Shown here: piece by piece, positions 28,065-37,029 of the stretch
Position numbering within the stretch: position 1 is the stretch's first letter
Layout: every line of letters begins with the position of its first letter
Assembly: GCA_913063325.1 (NCBI GenBank)
Contig: CAJXYE010000015.1
Location: forward strand, 24,519 to 88,518
DNA from: an uncultured Colwellia sp.
GTDB taxonomy: Bacteria > Pseudomonadota > Gammaproteobacteria > Enterobacterales > Alteromonadaceae
Direction: 5' to 3'
DNA length: 64,000 bases
Made by a program: the position numbers and the translations under genes
Notes under the pieces: model-generated
The model's input: only the letters and a program-made list of their open reading frames with translations
Databases searched by the model: none
Told to the model about the DNA's origin: nothing

Positions 28065-29552
28065 ATGTTAAAGGTTCGTCAATCGCTACTAGTGCTTGTT
28101 TTATATGCACTTAGCGGTTGGGTCGGTATTGAGTTTGCCGGTATTGGCGAAGGCTCAATCACGTTAATATGGTTACCTTCAGGTATTGGGCTTGCTGCTT
28201 GTATTATTTATGGCAAATCTATATTGCCAGCTATTTGGCTAGGTTCTTTTATTGCCAATACCCCTTATTTGATTTCACCCTTAAACGACTCACCAATACT
28301 GTATGCATGTTTTTTTGGCGCACTAGCGGCAACGATAAATACATTTATTCAAGCCTACTTCGCTTATTACCTTTACAAAAAGTATCTAGGTAAAACAAAC
28401 CTAGAAAGCAGTCGACTTATCATCGATTTTGTTTTAAAAGTTACTCTCTTGCCTAGTGCTCTAAATATGGCGCTATTAATTACGCTTTATTCAATAGGTG
28501 GATATACCACCCTTTCAATCAATAGCACAGTTGCCAATTTACTTTCTATTTGGTTATCTGGCGCACTCGCTGATTTTCATGGTTACTTTGTCATTGTTCC
28601 TTTTTTATTAAGCTGGAGTTCAAAGAAAGGGGCTCTTTTTATTAATAGAAAAAAATGGCTCTATTTATCTTTATTCAGCTTTATTGTTTTAATGATTTCA
28701 GCGATCAACTATGTTACTTCAACGATATATTTACTGTTGGTATTAGGCGTTTTAATTGCATTGTATTTAAATATGCGAATCGCGACTGCTTATGTCCTTG
28801 CCACTTCACTTTGTTTTACTTTCGCTACAGCACAAGGAGTGGGTCCTTTTAATTTAGAGACTAACTGGCATTCTTTTGTATCACTTTTAATTTTTGTTTT
28901 TAGTTTAGGGCTTTCTGTCTATGTCATTGCTACTAAACGGTATGAATTAAAGAGTGCTCATGCAAAGTTGGAAGAAAAAGTAAAAAAGAGAACCTTCAAA
29001 CTTAATCAAGCTAACAAGAAGTTAACTAATATATCTCGAACTGATGGCTTGACAGGAATAGCCAATAGAAGACATTTTGATTACTTTTTAGAACATGAAT
29101 GGGCTAGAGCAATTAGGAACCATAGTCCAATATCATTATTAATCATTGATATTGATTATTTCAAACAATATAACGATATATACGGCCATGTTAAAGGTGA
29201 TGAATGTTTAAAGCTGATCACAAGTACTGCTCAGCGTTTAGTGCATAGGCCTAGCGATTTAATTGCCCGGTATGGGGGGGAAGAATTTGCGGTGATCTTG
29301 CCTGAAACGACAGACACAGAAAGCATTGCTCAGCATATACGTGCTGAAATATGCAGTTTGAAAATTCCACATGAAGGATCAGATATATATGATTATGTTT
29401 CAGTAAGTATAGGTTGTTGCACTATTTCTCCTAAAAAAGGTACCTTAGCAAAACACTTAATAGAATTAACGGATAAAGCTTTATATAACGCCAAAGATGC
29501 TGGAAGAAACAATGTTAAGACAGTAGCCATACGCTTATCATCAGAGCCATAA
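28065..29552 (+). CDS. Diguanylate cyclase with MASE1 membrane sensor
   Basis: 495 residues. The N-terminal MASE1-type integral membrane domain (about 1-295) opens with ALSGWVGIEFAG, GSITLIWLPSGIGLA and WLGSFIANTP. A short coiled coil (about 300-325) leads into GGDEF. The active site is RYGGEEF near residue 404, and RPSD five residues earlier is a good I-site. RTDGLTGIANRRHFD marks the domain start. It should synthesise cyclic di-GMP in response to a membrane signal that is not known for most MASE1 proteins. Confidence 0.94.
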   Translation: MLKVRQSLLVLVLYALSGWVGIEFAGIGEGSITLIWLPSGIGLAACIIYGKSILPAIWLGSFIANTPYLISPLNDSPILYACFFGALAATINTFIQAYFAYYLYKKYLGKTNLESSRLIIDFVLKVTLLPSALNMALLITLYSIGGYTTLSINSTVANLLSIWLSGALADFHGYFVIVPFLLSWSSKKGALFINRKKWLYLSLFSFIVLMISAINYVTSTIYLLLVLGVLIALYLNMRIATAYVLATSLCFTFATAQGVGPFNLETNWHSFVSLLIFVFSLGLSVYVIATKRYELKSAHAKLEEKVKKRTFKLNQANKKLTNISRTDGLTGIANRRHFDYFLEHEWARAIRNHSPISLLIIDIDYFKQYNDIYGHVKGDECLKLITSTAQRLVHRPSDLIARYGGEEFAVILPETTDTESIAQHIRAEICSLKIPHEGSDIYDYVSVSIGCCTISPKKGTLAKHLIELTDKALYNAKDAGRNNVKTVAIRLSSEP

Positions 29553-29599
29553 TTCATTGAACAATTAGAAATTTATTATGGCTCTGATGAACTACAAAA

Positions 29600-29629
29600 A
29601 AGGGCAAGGAGTTAACACTCGTTGCCCTT
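29600..29629 (-). terminator. Strong hairpin terminator
   Basis: AAGGGCAA (29600-29607) pairs with TTGCCCTT (29622-29629), with inner GAGT/ACTC. The T-run is on the minus strand, so it best serves the dipeptidyl peptidase transcript arriving from the right; it may also help end the cyclase transcript from the left. Confidence 0.8.
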
Positions 29630-29633
29630 ACTT

Positions 29634-29843
29634 ATACCAATCTCACTAACTATGTGATCATTTCTACTTGTTAAAATTACCAACTACTTTGTTATTTATT
29701 TAATAATTAACGCTGCAAGGATGCATCTTAATAGACAATGCAGGAGCACATTGTCCTGAACAACTAGTTATTAAAATAAACGCCTTGTATTTGGCTGTTT
29801 TTCCTACGTATAAAGTAGATCACCTAATTAATGAAACTGGTAT
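29634..29843. mobile_element. Putative MITE, 210 bases
   Basis: Bounded by ATACCAATCTCACTAA and the inverted TTAATGAAACTGGTAT, with 13 of 16 end positions matching. It encodes no protein. Its ends resemble those of the other elements in this window although the interior differs. It lies between the dipeptidyl peptidase stop and the terminator at 29600-29629. Confidence 0.7.
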
Positions 29844-29867
29844 TATTTTGGTCAATTTTATTCTTAA

Positions 29868-32207
29868 CTAATCTAACAAATGCTCTTTAAAGAACTCAGT
29901 TTTCATTGTCTTATAATGCAATGTAGTGCCTTCACCTTCTTTTAAGCTGTGGCTACGATTAGGGTAAGACATAAATTCAAACTGTTTGTTGTGTTCAACG
30001 AGTTTATTAATTAAACGTTCGCTGCCTTGGTAATGCACGTTGTCATCACCCGTACCATGAACCAGTAATAACTTACCTTGTAAGTTTTGTGCGTGGTTAA
30101 TAGGTGAACCTTCTCTATAACCTTCTGCGTGATCTTCTAACAGGCCAGAGTAACGTTCTTGGTAGATAGTATCGTAAAGTAATTGGTCAGCTACTGGCGC
30201 TGATGAAATACCTACATGGTATTGCTCTGGGTATCTAAATAACATATTTAAGGTCATAGAGCCGCCGCCAGAATGTCCCCAAATACCTACGCGATTACTG
30301 TCTATGTAAGACCAGCGCTTGGTCATTGCTTTTAATGCATCACTTTGATCGCGTGACGATAATATACCTACGCCGCCATAAATAGATTTACGCCATGCTT
30401 GCCCTTTAGGGGCACGAGTACCGCGGTTATCTACTGAGGCAACAATATAACCTTGTTGCGTTAACATCTGGTCCCATAAAAATTTATCACCACGCCATTT
30501 GTCTTGTACTGTTTGTCCCCAAGCTTCACCGTATACATAAAATATGATTGGATATTTTTTGCTAGCGTCAAAGTTTGCTGGACGTGTGATGTAACCATCA
30601 AGTACTAAGCCGTCTTGCGCTTTTACTTGAAAAAACTCAGTTTGAGCAAGGTCAATTTTTGCTAACTTAGCGTTTAACTTGTCGTTGGTCATTAAGGTGT
30701 GTTTTTTCTCATGCACACTGTTTTCTGTTGAGGATATGTTAACTAAGTATTTGCTGGTAGGTTTGGAAAAACTTGAGTGACTATGGATCGCCCAACTGCC
30801 ATTTTCTGCCATTTGATATTTATTAAATCCCGCATATTCTGTTGGTGTAATACGTTGGTTAGATAAACTGCCGTCTAACTTACTGCGATATAAGTAGCGT
30901 TGTGAAACATTATCAGGCGAGGCGATAAAATATAACCAGCCGGCTTTTTCATCTATCGTCTTTATTTCAGTGATATCAAAATCACCGTCAGTTAAGTTAG
31001 TTACTGTTTTACCGTCGCGTGAAATGCGATAAAGGTGACGCCAACCGCTGCGTTCACTGGTCCAAATAAAGCTATTACCTTCGTCTAACCACTTAGCATC
31101 GTCAACAAAGTCGATAAAGGTTTCTTCTTTTTCAGTCATGACTAATTTCACTTTACCGCTATTAGCATTGGCTAGGTATAAGTGGTTAGTGTCTTGTTTA
31201 CGATTAACATGTTGAACAAGTATTTCGCTGCTATTACCTGACCAGTTCATACGTGGAATGTACATATTACGAGAATTGTTAGGTAGCTTAGTCCACGTTG
31301 TTTTTTTACTGCTTAAATCAACCACACCTACTTTAGCTAAGGCATTGTCTTCGCCAACTTTAGGGTAAGGGAATTTAGTGAGGGTAGGGTATAACTCGTC
31401 AGTATTATTGATCATGATAAAATCTTTACTGCCGCTAGTGTCAAGCTGCCAGTAAGCGATTTTTTTACCGTTAGGGCTCCAACGAAAGCCGTCACGAATC
31501 ATAAATTCTTCTTCGTAAACCCAATCGAATAAACCATTGATGATTCCATTGACAGCACTTTTGGTAAGCTGAACTATGTTCATCGTGCTTAGGTCTTGCA
31601 CATATATATTATTGTTTAGTACAAAAGCAACGTTGCTTGCGTCAGGTGAAAATTTGGCAAACATAAGTTGGCTGCTTGCAACATCTTTTCCACCTAATTG
31701 GCTGAGTTGGTTATTACTAAAATCAAACAACCAATAATCACCACGGCTTTTTGAACGCCATACTTTTTTGCTGTTGGTATAGATTAATAATTTACTGTTA
31801 TCTTTTGAAAAAAGGTAGTCGTCTATTTGCAGTGCTTCTTTAGTGCCTGCTGGCGTTAGTTGCTTTGCAGCAACTAATACTGTGCGATTTAATGTTGCAG
31901 AGTCATACTGGACTATGTCTTTGCTTTTGCTTTCACTGTCCTCAGTTTCACTCTCTTTAGAGGTTTCTAAAGCAAGGTAACCACTGCCGTCTTTAAGCCA
32001 GCGAATTTGGCCAATTTTTTCAGATTTAAATACTTTATCCTGATAAATTTCTTTAAGGCTAAGCGCTGAACCTGTTTGCTGCACTGTTGGTTTATTCTGT
32101 TTTTCATTAGTGCTTTGACAAGCAGACAGTGATAAAGCAATGGCTGTGGTAACAAGTAGTTTCGCTGAAAGCTTCACTATTGAAGAGGTTAAGTGTCTTT
32201 GTAGCAT
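29868..32207 (-). CDS. Lipoprotein prolyl oligopeptidase, dipeptidyl-peptidase-IV-like (S9B)
   Basis: Envelope serine peptidase expected to release X-Pro dipeptides. ATG 32207 is preferred: AAGGA lies upstream, and it begins a lipoprotein signal ending ALSLSAC. The N-terminal part (about 60-510) is the DPPIV beta-propeller with VYEEEF. The C-terminal alpha/beta hydrolase has GHSGGG (nucleophile Ser), the Asp in HGTGDDNVH and the His in PNRSHSL. About 779 residues fits the family. It is divergent from yadGH. Confidence 0.93.
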   Translation of the reverse strand: MLQRHLTSSIVKLSAKLLVTTAIALSLSACQSTNEKQNKPTVQQTGSALSLKEIYQDKVFKSEKIGQIRWLKDGSGYLALETSKESETEDSESKSKDIVQYDSATLNRTVLVAAKQLTPAGTKEALQIDDYLFSKDNSKLLIYTNSKKVWRSKSRGDYWLFDFSNNQLSQLGGKDVASSQLMFAKFSPDASNVAFVLNNNIYVQDLSTMNIVQLTKSAVNGIINGLFDWVYEEEFMIRDGFRWSPNGKKIAYWQLDTSGSKDFIMINNTDELYPTLTKFPYPKVGEDNALAKVGVVDLSSKKTTWTKLPNNSRNMYIPRMNWSGNSSEILVQHVNRKQDTNHLYLANANSGKVKLVMTEKEETFIDFVDDAKWLDEGNSFIWTSERSGWRHLYRISRDGKTVTNLTDGDFDITEIKTIDEKAGWLYFIASPDNVSQRYLYRSKLDGSLSNQRITPTEYAGFNKYQMAENGSWAIHSHSSFSKPTSKYLVNISSTENSVHEKKHTLMTNDKLNAKLAKIDLAQTEFFQVKAQDGLVLDGYITRPANFDASKKYPIIFYVYGEAWGQTVQDKWRGDKFLWDQMLTQQGYIVASVDNRGTRAPKGQAWRKSIYGGVGILSSRDQSDALKAMTKRWSYIDSNRVGIWGHSGGGSMTLNMLFRYPEQYHVGISSAPVADQLLYDTIYQERYSGLLEDHAEGYREGSPINHAQNLQGKLLLVHGTGDDNVHYQGSERLINKLVEHNKQFEFMSYPNRSHSLKEGEGTTLHYKTMKTEFFKEHLLD

Positions 32208-32322
32208 AATGTTCCTTAAACTTTTATTCCCTGTGACAAATGTACGAAGTCTATGCACTTGGCAAAGTACTGGGTAATCGAAAATGGGAAATTAACGGGT
32301 ATCAAACAAGCAGGCACTATAA

Positions 32323-32334
32323 ATTGTATACAAT
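32323..32334. promoter_or_regulatory. Palindrome in a divergent promoter region
   Basis: ATTGTATACAAT is a perfect 12-base palindrome between the peptidase gene and yadG. The TTGTATACAA core is like operators of several GntR-family regulators (general knowledge). No regulator gene is adjacent. Confidence 0.35.
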
Positions 32335-32456
32335 CTGTGTTCAAGTGAAAGTCGATGAACAGCCTGACTTTACCGTTAAATAAACTGGTCGCGCTCTTGA
32401 AAATGAACTGTTAGGCACCATATTTATAATCCATCCATATTTTACTGGCAACTAGT

Positions 32457-33437
32457 ATGACTTACGCACTAGAGATTAGCGCATTAGAAAAAACCTATAA
32501 AGGCGGTTTTCAAGCTTTAAAAGGTATTGATTTAACCGTCACCAAAGGTGATTTTTTTGCCTTACTTGGCCCTAATGGCGCTGGTAAGTCTACTTCTATT
32601 GGCGTTATCACTTCATTAGTGAATAAAACTGGCGGTAAGGTAAAAGTATTTGGTTATGATATTGATACTGATTTAGAAAAAGCTAAAAGCTTTATTGGTT
32701 TAGTACCACAAGAATTTAACTTTAGTCAGTTTGAGCCGTTAGTTAATATTTTAGTGAATCAAGCCGGTTACTATGGCGTAAGTAAGTCTGTAGCAATACA
32801 ACGTGCAGAAAAATATTTAAAGCAACTTGAATTGTGGGACAAGCGTGACGAACCCGCTCGTGCACTTTCAGGTGGTATGAAAAGACGTTTGATGATTGCC
32901 CGTGCTTTAATGCACGAGCCACAAATGCTGATATTAGATGAGCCAACTGCGGGTGTCGATATTGAACTACGCCGGTCAATGTGGGATTTTCTTCGTGAGT
33001 TAAATCAGCAAGGTATTACCATTATTCTAACTACGCATTATTTAGAAGAAGCTGAAATGCTTTGTCGCAATATTGCTATTATTGATGGTGGTGAAATTGT
33101 TGAAGATACCAGCATGAAAAAATTATTAGCGCAGCTAGATGTTGAAACGTTTGTTTTTGATATTAAAGTTGGCGCTACCTTGAGTGAACTGGAACATTTT
33201 GCCAAGCAATCACCGGAAATTGCTTATCGCGTTGTTGATGATCATACCTTAGAAGTTGATTTGAATAAGTCGCAAAATCTTAATCAAGTCTTTGCGCAAT
33301 TAAACGTTGGCGATATTGAAGTGCAAAGTATGCGTAATAAAAGTAACCGCTTAGAAGCCTTATTTGTTAGTTTGATCAATAACAAAAAAAGCGACAGTAA
33401 AGCTAAACAGCAAACCGTTGCTGTGGGAGCAAAGTAA
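32457..33437 (+). CDS. yadG: ABC transporter ATP-binding protein YadG
   Basis: ATPase subunit of an ABC-2 type exporter, about 326 residues. Walker A is GPNGAGKST (near residue 39), the Q-loop is in LVPQEF, the signature is LSGGMKRRL, Walker B is MLILDEPTAGVD and the switch His is in LTTHY. The C-terminal extension of about 90 residues is typical of this family. The permease gene starts directly after the stop codon. The substrate is not known for the E. coli pair. Confidence 0.93.
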   Translation: MTYALEISALEKTYKGGFQALKGIDLTVTKGDFFALLGPNGAGKSTSIGVITSLVNKTGGKVKVFGYDIDTDLEKAKSFIGLVPQEFNFSQFEPLVNILVNQAGYYGVSKSVAIQRAEKYLKQLELWDKRDEPARALSGGMKRRLMIARALMHEPQMLILDEPTAGVDIELRRSMWDFLRELNQQGITIILTTHYLEEAEMLCRNIAIIDGGEIVEDTSMKKLLAQLDVETFVFDIKVGATLSELEHFAKQSPEIAYRVVDDHTLEVDLNKSQNLNQVFAQLNVGDIEVQSMRNKSNRLEALFVSLINNKKSDSKAKQQTVAVGAK

Positions 33438-34202
33438 ATGAATAACTCTATTGCGTTAAAGAGTATTTTAACGAAAGAAATCCAACGTTTTATGCGTATT
33501 TGGGTGCAAACCTTAGTACCACCGGCCATAACAATTAGTTTATATTTTGTTATTTTTGGCTCATTAATTGGCTCTCGTATAGGTGAGATGGGTGGCTTTG
33601 ATTACATGTCGTTTATTGTACCTGGCCTTATTATGATGAGTGTTATTACTAACTCATATTCGAATGTAGCTTCGTCATTTTTTAGCGCCAAGTGGCAGCG
33701 AAATGTTGAAGAGATGTTAGTTGCGCCAGTACCTAATTGGGTGATTGTGGCTGGTTATGTTGGCGGCGGTATGTGCCGTGGTATTTTAGTGGGTTTGATT
33801 GTTACGTTTGTTTCCTTGTTATTTGTTGATATTCAACTGCATAACATTTGGGTGATTATTGCTACGGTAACACTGACATCAGCTACCTTTGCTTTAGGTG
33901 GTTTGATAAACGCTATTTTTGCTGGTTCATTTGATGATATCTCTATTATCCCAACCTTTATTTTAACGCCGTTAACGTATCTTGGTGGTGTGTTTTATTC
34001 GATTAGCTTATTACCTGAATTTTGGCAGGGTGTTTCTCAAATCAACCCGATTGTTTATATGGTAAATGCTTTTAGGTACGGTTTTTTAGGCATATCTGAT
34101 GTGAGTTTAGTTACCGCTTTTGCAGTGATTATCTTTTTTATTGTGACTTTATTTACCATTGCTATGGTACTTATTTCTAAAGGCATAGGATTGAGAAGCT
34201 AA
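33438..34202 (+). CDS. yadH: ABC-2 type permease YadH
   Basis: Inner-membrane permease with about six helices. Long stretches match E. coli YadH from memory, for example EIQRFMRIWVQTLVPP, FIVPGLIMMSVITNSY and SLLPEFWQGVSQINPIVYM, and the end GIGLRS. It starts at the base after the yadG stop and has GGAG within the end of yadG, so translation is coupled. Confidence 0.93.
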   Translation: MNNSIALKSILTKEIQRFMRIWVQTLVPPAITISLYFVIFGSLIGSRIGEMGGFDYMSFIVPGLIMMSVITNSYSNVASSFFSAKWQRNVEEMLVAPVPNWVIVAGYVGGGMCRGILVGLIVTFVSLLFVDIQLHNIWVIIATVTLTSATFALGGLINAIFAGSFDDISIIPTFILTPLTYLGGVFYSISLLPEFWQGVSQINPIVYMVNAFRYGFLGISDVSLVTAFAVIIFFIVTLFTIAMVLISKGIGLRS

Positions 34203-34203
34203 G

Positions 34204-34947
34204 ATGACCGCTAACACAAATGAGAAAACCAACAGCTTAGATAGTCAAACATCATTGGGTGATTCAAAAGCGATTATAAGTAATCAAGAAGGTATACATG
34301 AAAAGCTTGAGGAGGTCGTTAAAAGACACCTTACACACCCTTTTCAAAAACCTTATCAGAAGCATACCGAAGAAGCATTCTCGCAAATGGATGCTTTGGT
34401 ACAAGCTTTTCTAAAAGAGAACCCTGAAGGTGACATCATATTAGATGCTTGTTGTGGTGTAGGGCAAAGTACCCGTATTTTAGCCAAACAAAACCCACAA
34501 GCATTAGTTATTGGTGTAGATAAATCAGACCATAGAATTAATCGTAACGTTGAAGGTTTTGATAGTGATGATGGTTTCACTGCTGATAACTATCACTTAG
34601 TGCGCGCTGATTTAAACGACTTTTACCGATTAGTGAAAACGGCAGCTTGGCCAGTATCTAAACACTATATTTTATATCCAAATCCTTGGCCTAAGTCTAA
34701 GCATTTACAACGTCGTTGGCATGGTAGTGGTGTTTTTCCACAAATGACCAGTATTGGTAAAGAGCTGATTTTGCGCAGTAACTGGCGTATTTATTTAGAT
34801 GAATTTCAGCAAGCCGCTAAACATGTTGATCTGAAAGGTGATGTTGATGCTTTACCAGTAACTGATGCGTCAATTGCCTTAACGCCGTTTGAAGCTAAAT
34901 ACCAAGCAAGTGGACAAATTTGCTGGCAACTTATTTTAGTACGTTAA
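34204..34947 (+). CDS. TrmB-like SAM-dependent methyltransferase
   Basis: 247 residues related to tRNA (guanine-N7)-methyltransferase TrmB. The SAM motif is LDACCGVGQST, followed by VIGVDKSDHRI, and the substrate-loop motif is YPNPWPKSKHLQRRWH (compare the PDPW...KKRH pattern of TrmB). The acidic first loop of classical TrmB is replaced here, so it may be a paralogue with another substrate. A Ser/Thr/Asn-rich N-terminal segment of about 40 residues is extra. It follows yadH with one base between and is the last gene of that operon. Confidence 0.8.
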   Translation: MTANTNEKTNSLDSQTSLGDSKAIISNQEGIHEKLEEVVKRHLTHPFQKPYQKHTEEAFSQMDALVQAFLKENPEGDIILDACCGVGQSTRILAKQNPQALVIGVDKSDHRINRNVEGFDSDDGFTADNYHLVRADLNDFYRLVKTAAWPVSKHYILYPNPWPKSKHLQRRWHGSGVFPQMTSIGKELILRSNWRIYLDEFQQAAKHVDLKGDVDALPVTDASIALTPFEAKYQASGQICWQLILVR

Positions 34948-35386
34948 CTAGTTCGTTAATCAATTTTTGTACGCGGTAACCTGTGTGAACTGCACTGTGC
35001 GTGACGTATTTAAGTAAGAAACTTTGTTATTCATAAAAATTAACAATCAGTGTTTTTGCGGCGTGCGGAGTAGAACAGAAGGACAAATTTAGCGATGTAA
35101 GCGAAGAAACTTATCAATAGATCAATAAGTTCTATCTATATAGTAAAAAGGTGTAACTCTCCCTGTTACTTCATCTAGTCTTGATTTTTACTGGTAAAAC
35201 TTACCAATATGTTTAGCTTGCCGCTATTGGGATATCCCAGTGAGTGATAGATTTGATGATAATATGACTACTTAAGGAGCTTTAAGTAATATCCTTTAAG
35301 CCTTTATTGTTAGCGATCAAGGAGTAGAATAGCGGCAATAAATTAGCTACAACTTTCCCATTTCTCTATTCGAGTAAAAACAAAAA
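34948..35386. other. Intergenic region without a recognised gene
   Basis: 439 bases. Two small dyads are visible: TGGTAA-aac-TTACCA at about 35192-35206 and the perfect palindrome TGGGATATCCCA at 35228-35239. Either could be an operator for the downstream exporter gene. No RNA gene or convincing reading frame was found. Confidence 0.5.
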
Positions 35387-36262
35387 ATGTTCACTACGAT
35401 AAAAAATTCAGTACCAATGAGTGTTTGGTATATGTTGCTCTCGGCGTTAGGTTTTGCCTTAATGGCTGCCTGTGTAAAAGAGGTAAGCGGTTTAGGTATT
35501 CCGGTACTTGAAATTGTTGCTGCAAGGGCAATTGTGTCGGGCATTATTAGTTACGCTGATATTAAACGTAAAAATATTTCTATGTGGGGAAATAATAAAA
35601 CCCTACTCATTGCGCGTGGCACCGTTGGCTCGTTTGCCTTGATGTTTGTTTATTATGCGGTAACCACCTTGCCATTGGCTGAAGCGACTGTATTACAATA
35701 TTTGCATCCAGTTTTTACCGCAGTGCTGGCGTTATTCTTTTTGAAAGAAGTCATTCAACGTTCAACTATCGCTTGTATCATTATTAGCTTACTGGGCTTA
35801 TTTATTATTATTCAGCCTAATTTGCAATTGGGCAGCTCTGTACAGTATCCGTGGATAAGCATTGGTGCAGGCGTACTGGGTGCATTCGGTAGTGCTATTG
35901 CTTATATTATTATTAAAAAGCTGACTAAAACGGATGATAGCTCGGTCATTATCTTTTACTTTCCGATGGTTGCCTTGCCCATCTCCATGATTATGCTAGG
36001 TAGTGACTTTGTAGTACCTAGTTTAGCTGCTACGGGGTTATTGATTTTAGTTGGCATATTTACTCAAGTAGGACAGGTAGGATTAACCAAAGCACTTAAT
36101 AGTGCTGATGCAAGTAAAGCTACCGCATACTCCTATGTACAGGTGCTATTTTCGGTCTTTATTGGTTGGGCATACTTTAGTGAAGTCCCCGTTTTTACAA
36201 CTATTATTGGTGGTAGTTTGATTATGTTGGGGGCATTAGTGAATGTGCTATGGAAGCGATAG
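35387..36262 (+). CDS. DMT-superfamily transporter with two EamA domains
   Basis: 291 residues with about ten membrane helices in two EamA repeats (about 10-143 and 158-288). Typical signatures are ALGFALMAACVKEVSG near the start, LPLAEATVLQYLHPVFTAVL closing the first repeat, and the second-repeat end YSYVQVLFSVFIGWAYFSE. Members export metabolites or amino acids; the substrate here is unknown. The stop is followed by a strong hairpin. Confidence 0.9.
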   Translation: MFTTIKNSVPMSVWYMLLSALGFALMAACVKEVSGLGIPVLEIVAARAIVSGIISYADIKRKNISMWGNNKTLLIARGTVGSFALMFVYYAVTTLPLAEATVLQYLHPVFTAVLALFFLKEVIQRSTIACIIISLLGLFIIIQPNLQLGSSVQYPWISIGAGVLGAFGSAIAYIIIKKLTKTDDSSVIIFYFPMVALPISMIMLGSDFVVPSLAATGLLILVGIFTQVGQVGLTKALNSADASKATAYSYVQVLFSVFIGWAYFSEVPVFTTIIGGSLIMLGALVNVLWKR

Positions 36263-36306
36263 CGGATATTTACTGTCGGCTTTTCTACTAAACTAGAATA
36301 TTTGCT

Positions 36307-36342
36307 ACTGAGTCAATTAACCTTAAATTGACTCAGTGTTTT
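36307..36342. terminator. Bidirectional terminator overlapping a stop codon
   Basis: ACTGAGTCAATT (36307-36318) pairs perfectly with AATTGACTCAGT (36326-36337) around a seven-base loop, followed by GTTTT. It ends the exporter transcript and includes the stop and last codons of the convergent minus-strand gene. Confidence 0.85.
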
Positions 36343-36634
36343 CGTGCTGGCAATTCCAGCATATCTCAAAAGAGGAGGCATTAGTCTCAGCGCATTTTTC
36401 ACAAACCCACTCGGCGTTGTCATTGCCTTTTGATGATTTTACTATGGCTATTGCACGGTCAAAATCAGCGTCATCAACAACCCAAACTTCAGGCCACACA
36501 TCAAAAACCGATACTTCGCCAACAGCTCCTTGAGCGAATTCATTCTTTAAAAATGTTTCAATTCCCTGCACTTCAATGAGATTTTTAACATTGTTCACAA
36601 TAAAATTATTTTCGTTACTATAAACTAGCTTCAT
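36323..36634 (-). CDS. DUF2007-domain protein with C-terminal zinc ribbon
   Basis: 103 residues. The first 68 form a DUF2007 domain (putative signal-transducing protein), with AFDFDRAI-type pattern DDADFDRAIAIVKSS. The tail has two CxxC pairs, WVCEKCAETN and EICWNCQHE, forming a small zinc finger of the RanBP2 or zinc-ribbon kind. AAAGGA supports the start. The molecular role of this family is unknown. Confidence 0.85.
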   Translation of the reverse strand: MKLVYSNENNFIVNNVKNLIEVQGIETFLKNEFAQGAVGEVSVFDVWPEVWVVDDADFDRAIAIVKSSKGNDNAEWVCEKCAETNASSFEICWNCQHENTESI

Positions 36635-36706
36635 AATTTAAATCCTTTTGCTATTTTTTTATAAAAATTATTAGGTTTATTTTGAAAATATCGGGTAAGG
36701 GGAAAC

Positions 36707-36925
36707 CTATTTTTTACTTTTAAAAATCGCTTTTATTTTTAACCAAGCTTCCTTGCCTAATAAGGCGATAGACACCAGAAATAAAACTTCACCTGAAATA
36801 ATTAATGTTGTGGTTGTTGCTGCCATTTCACCACCATTGATATCCATAAAAGGCAATGCGGCAATAACGCCCCAAACCACAAAGGATAATACTAAAAACA
36901 GGTAACCGAATGTCTTTTTCATCAT
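36707..36925 (-). CDS. Small two-helix membrane protein
   Basis: 72 residues: helix 1 about 6-27 (FGYLFLVLSFVVWGVIAALP), a short loop DINGGEM, helix 2 about 38-58, and a Lys-rich cytoplasmic tail (KAIFKSKK). Two ATGs in tandem follow AAGAGC. Function not known. Confidence 0.65.
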   Translation of the reverse strand: MMKKTFGYLFLVLSFVVWGVIAALPFMDINGGEMAATTTTLIISGEVLFLVSIALLGKEAWLKIKAIFKSKK

Positions 36926-37029
36926 ATGCTCTTATTTTATTACCAAGTATTAAAATTTTTGACTGTTCCCACATCGTCTATCTCGTTCTTTAGGTGGAGA
37001 TTAGTACCATACTCGTTTAAATGGTAACT

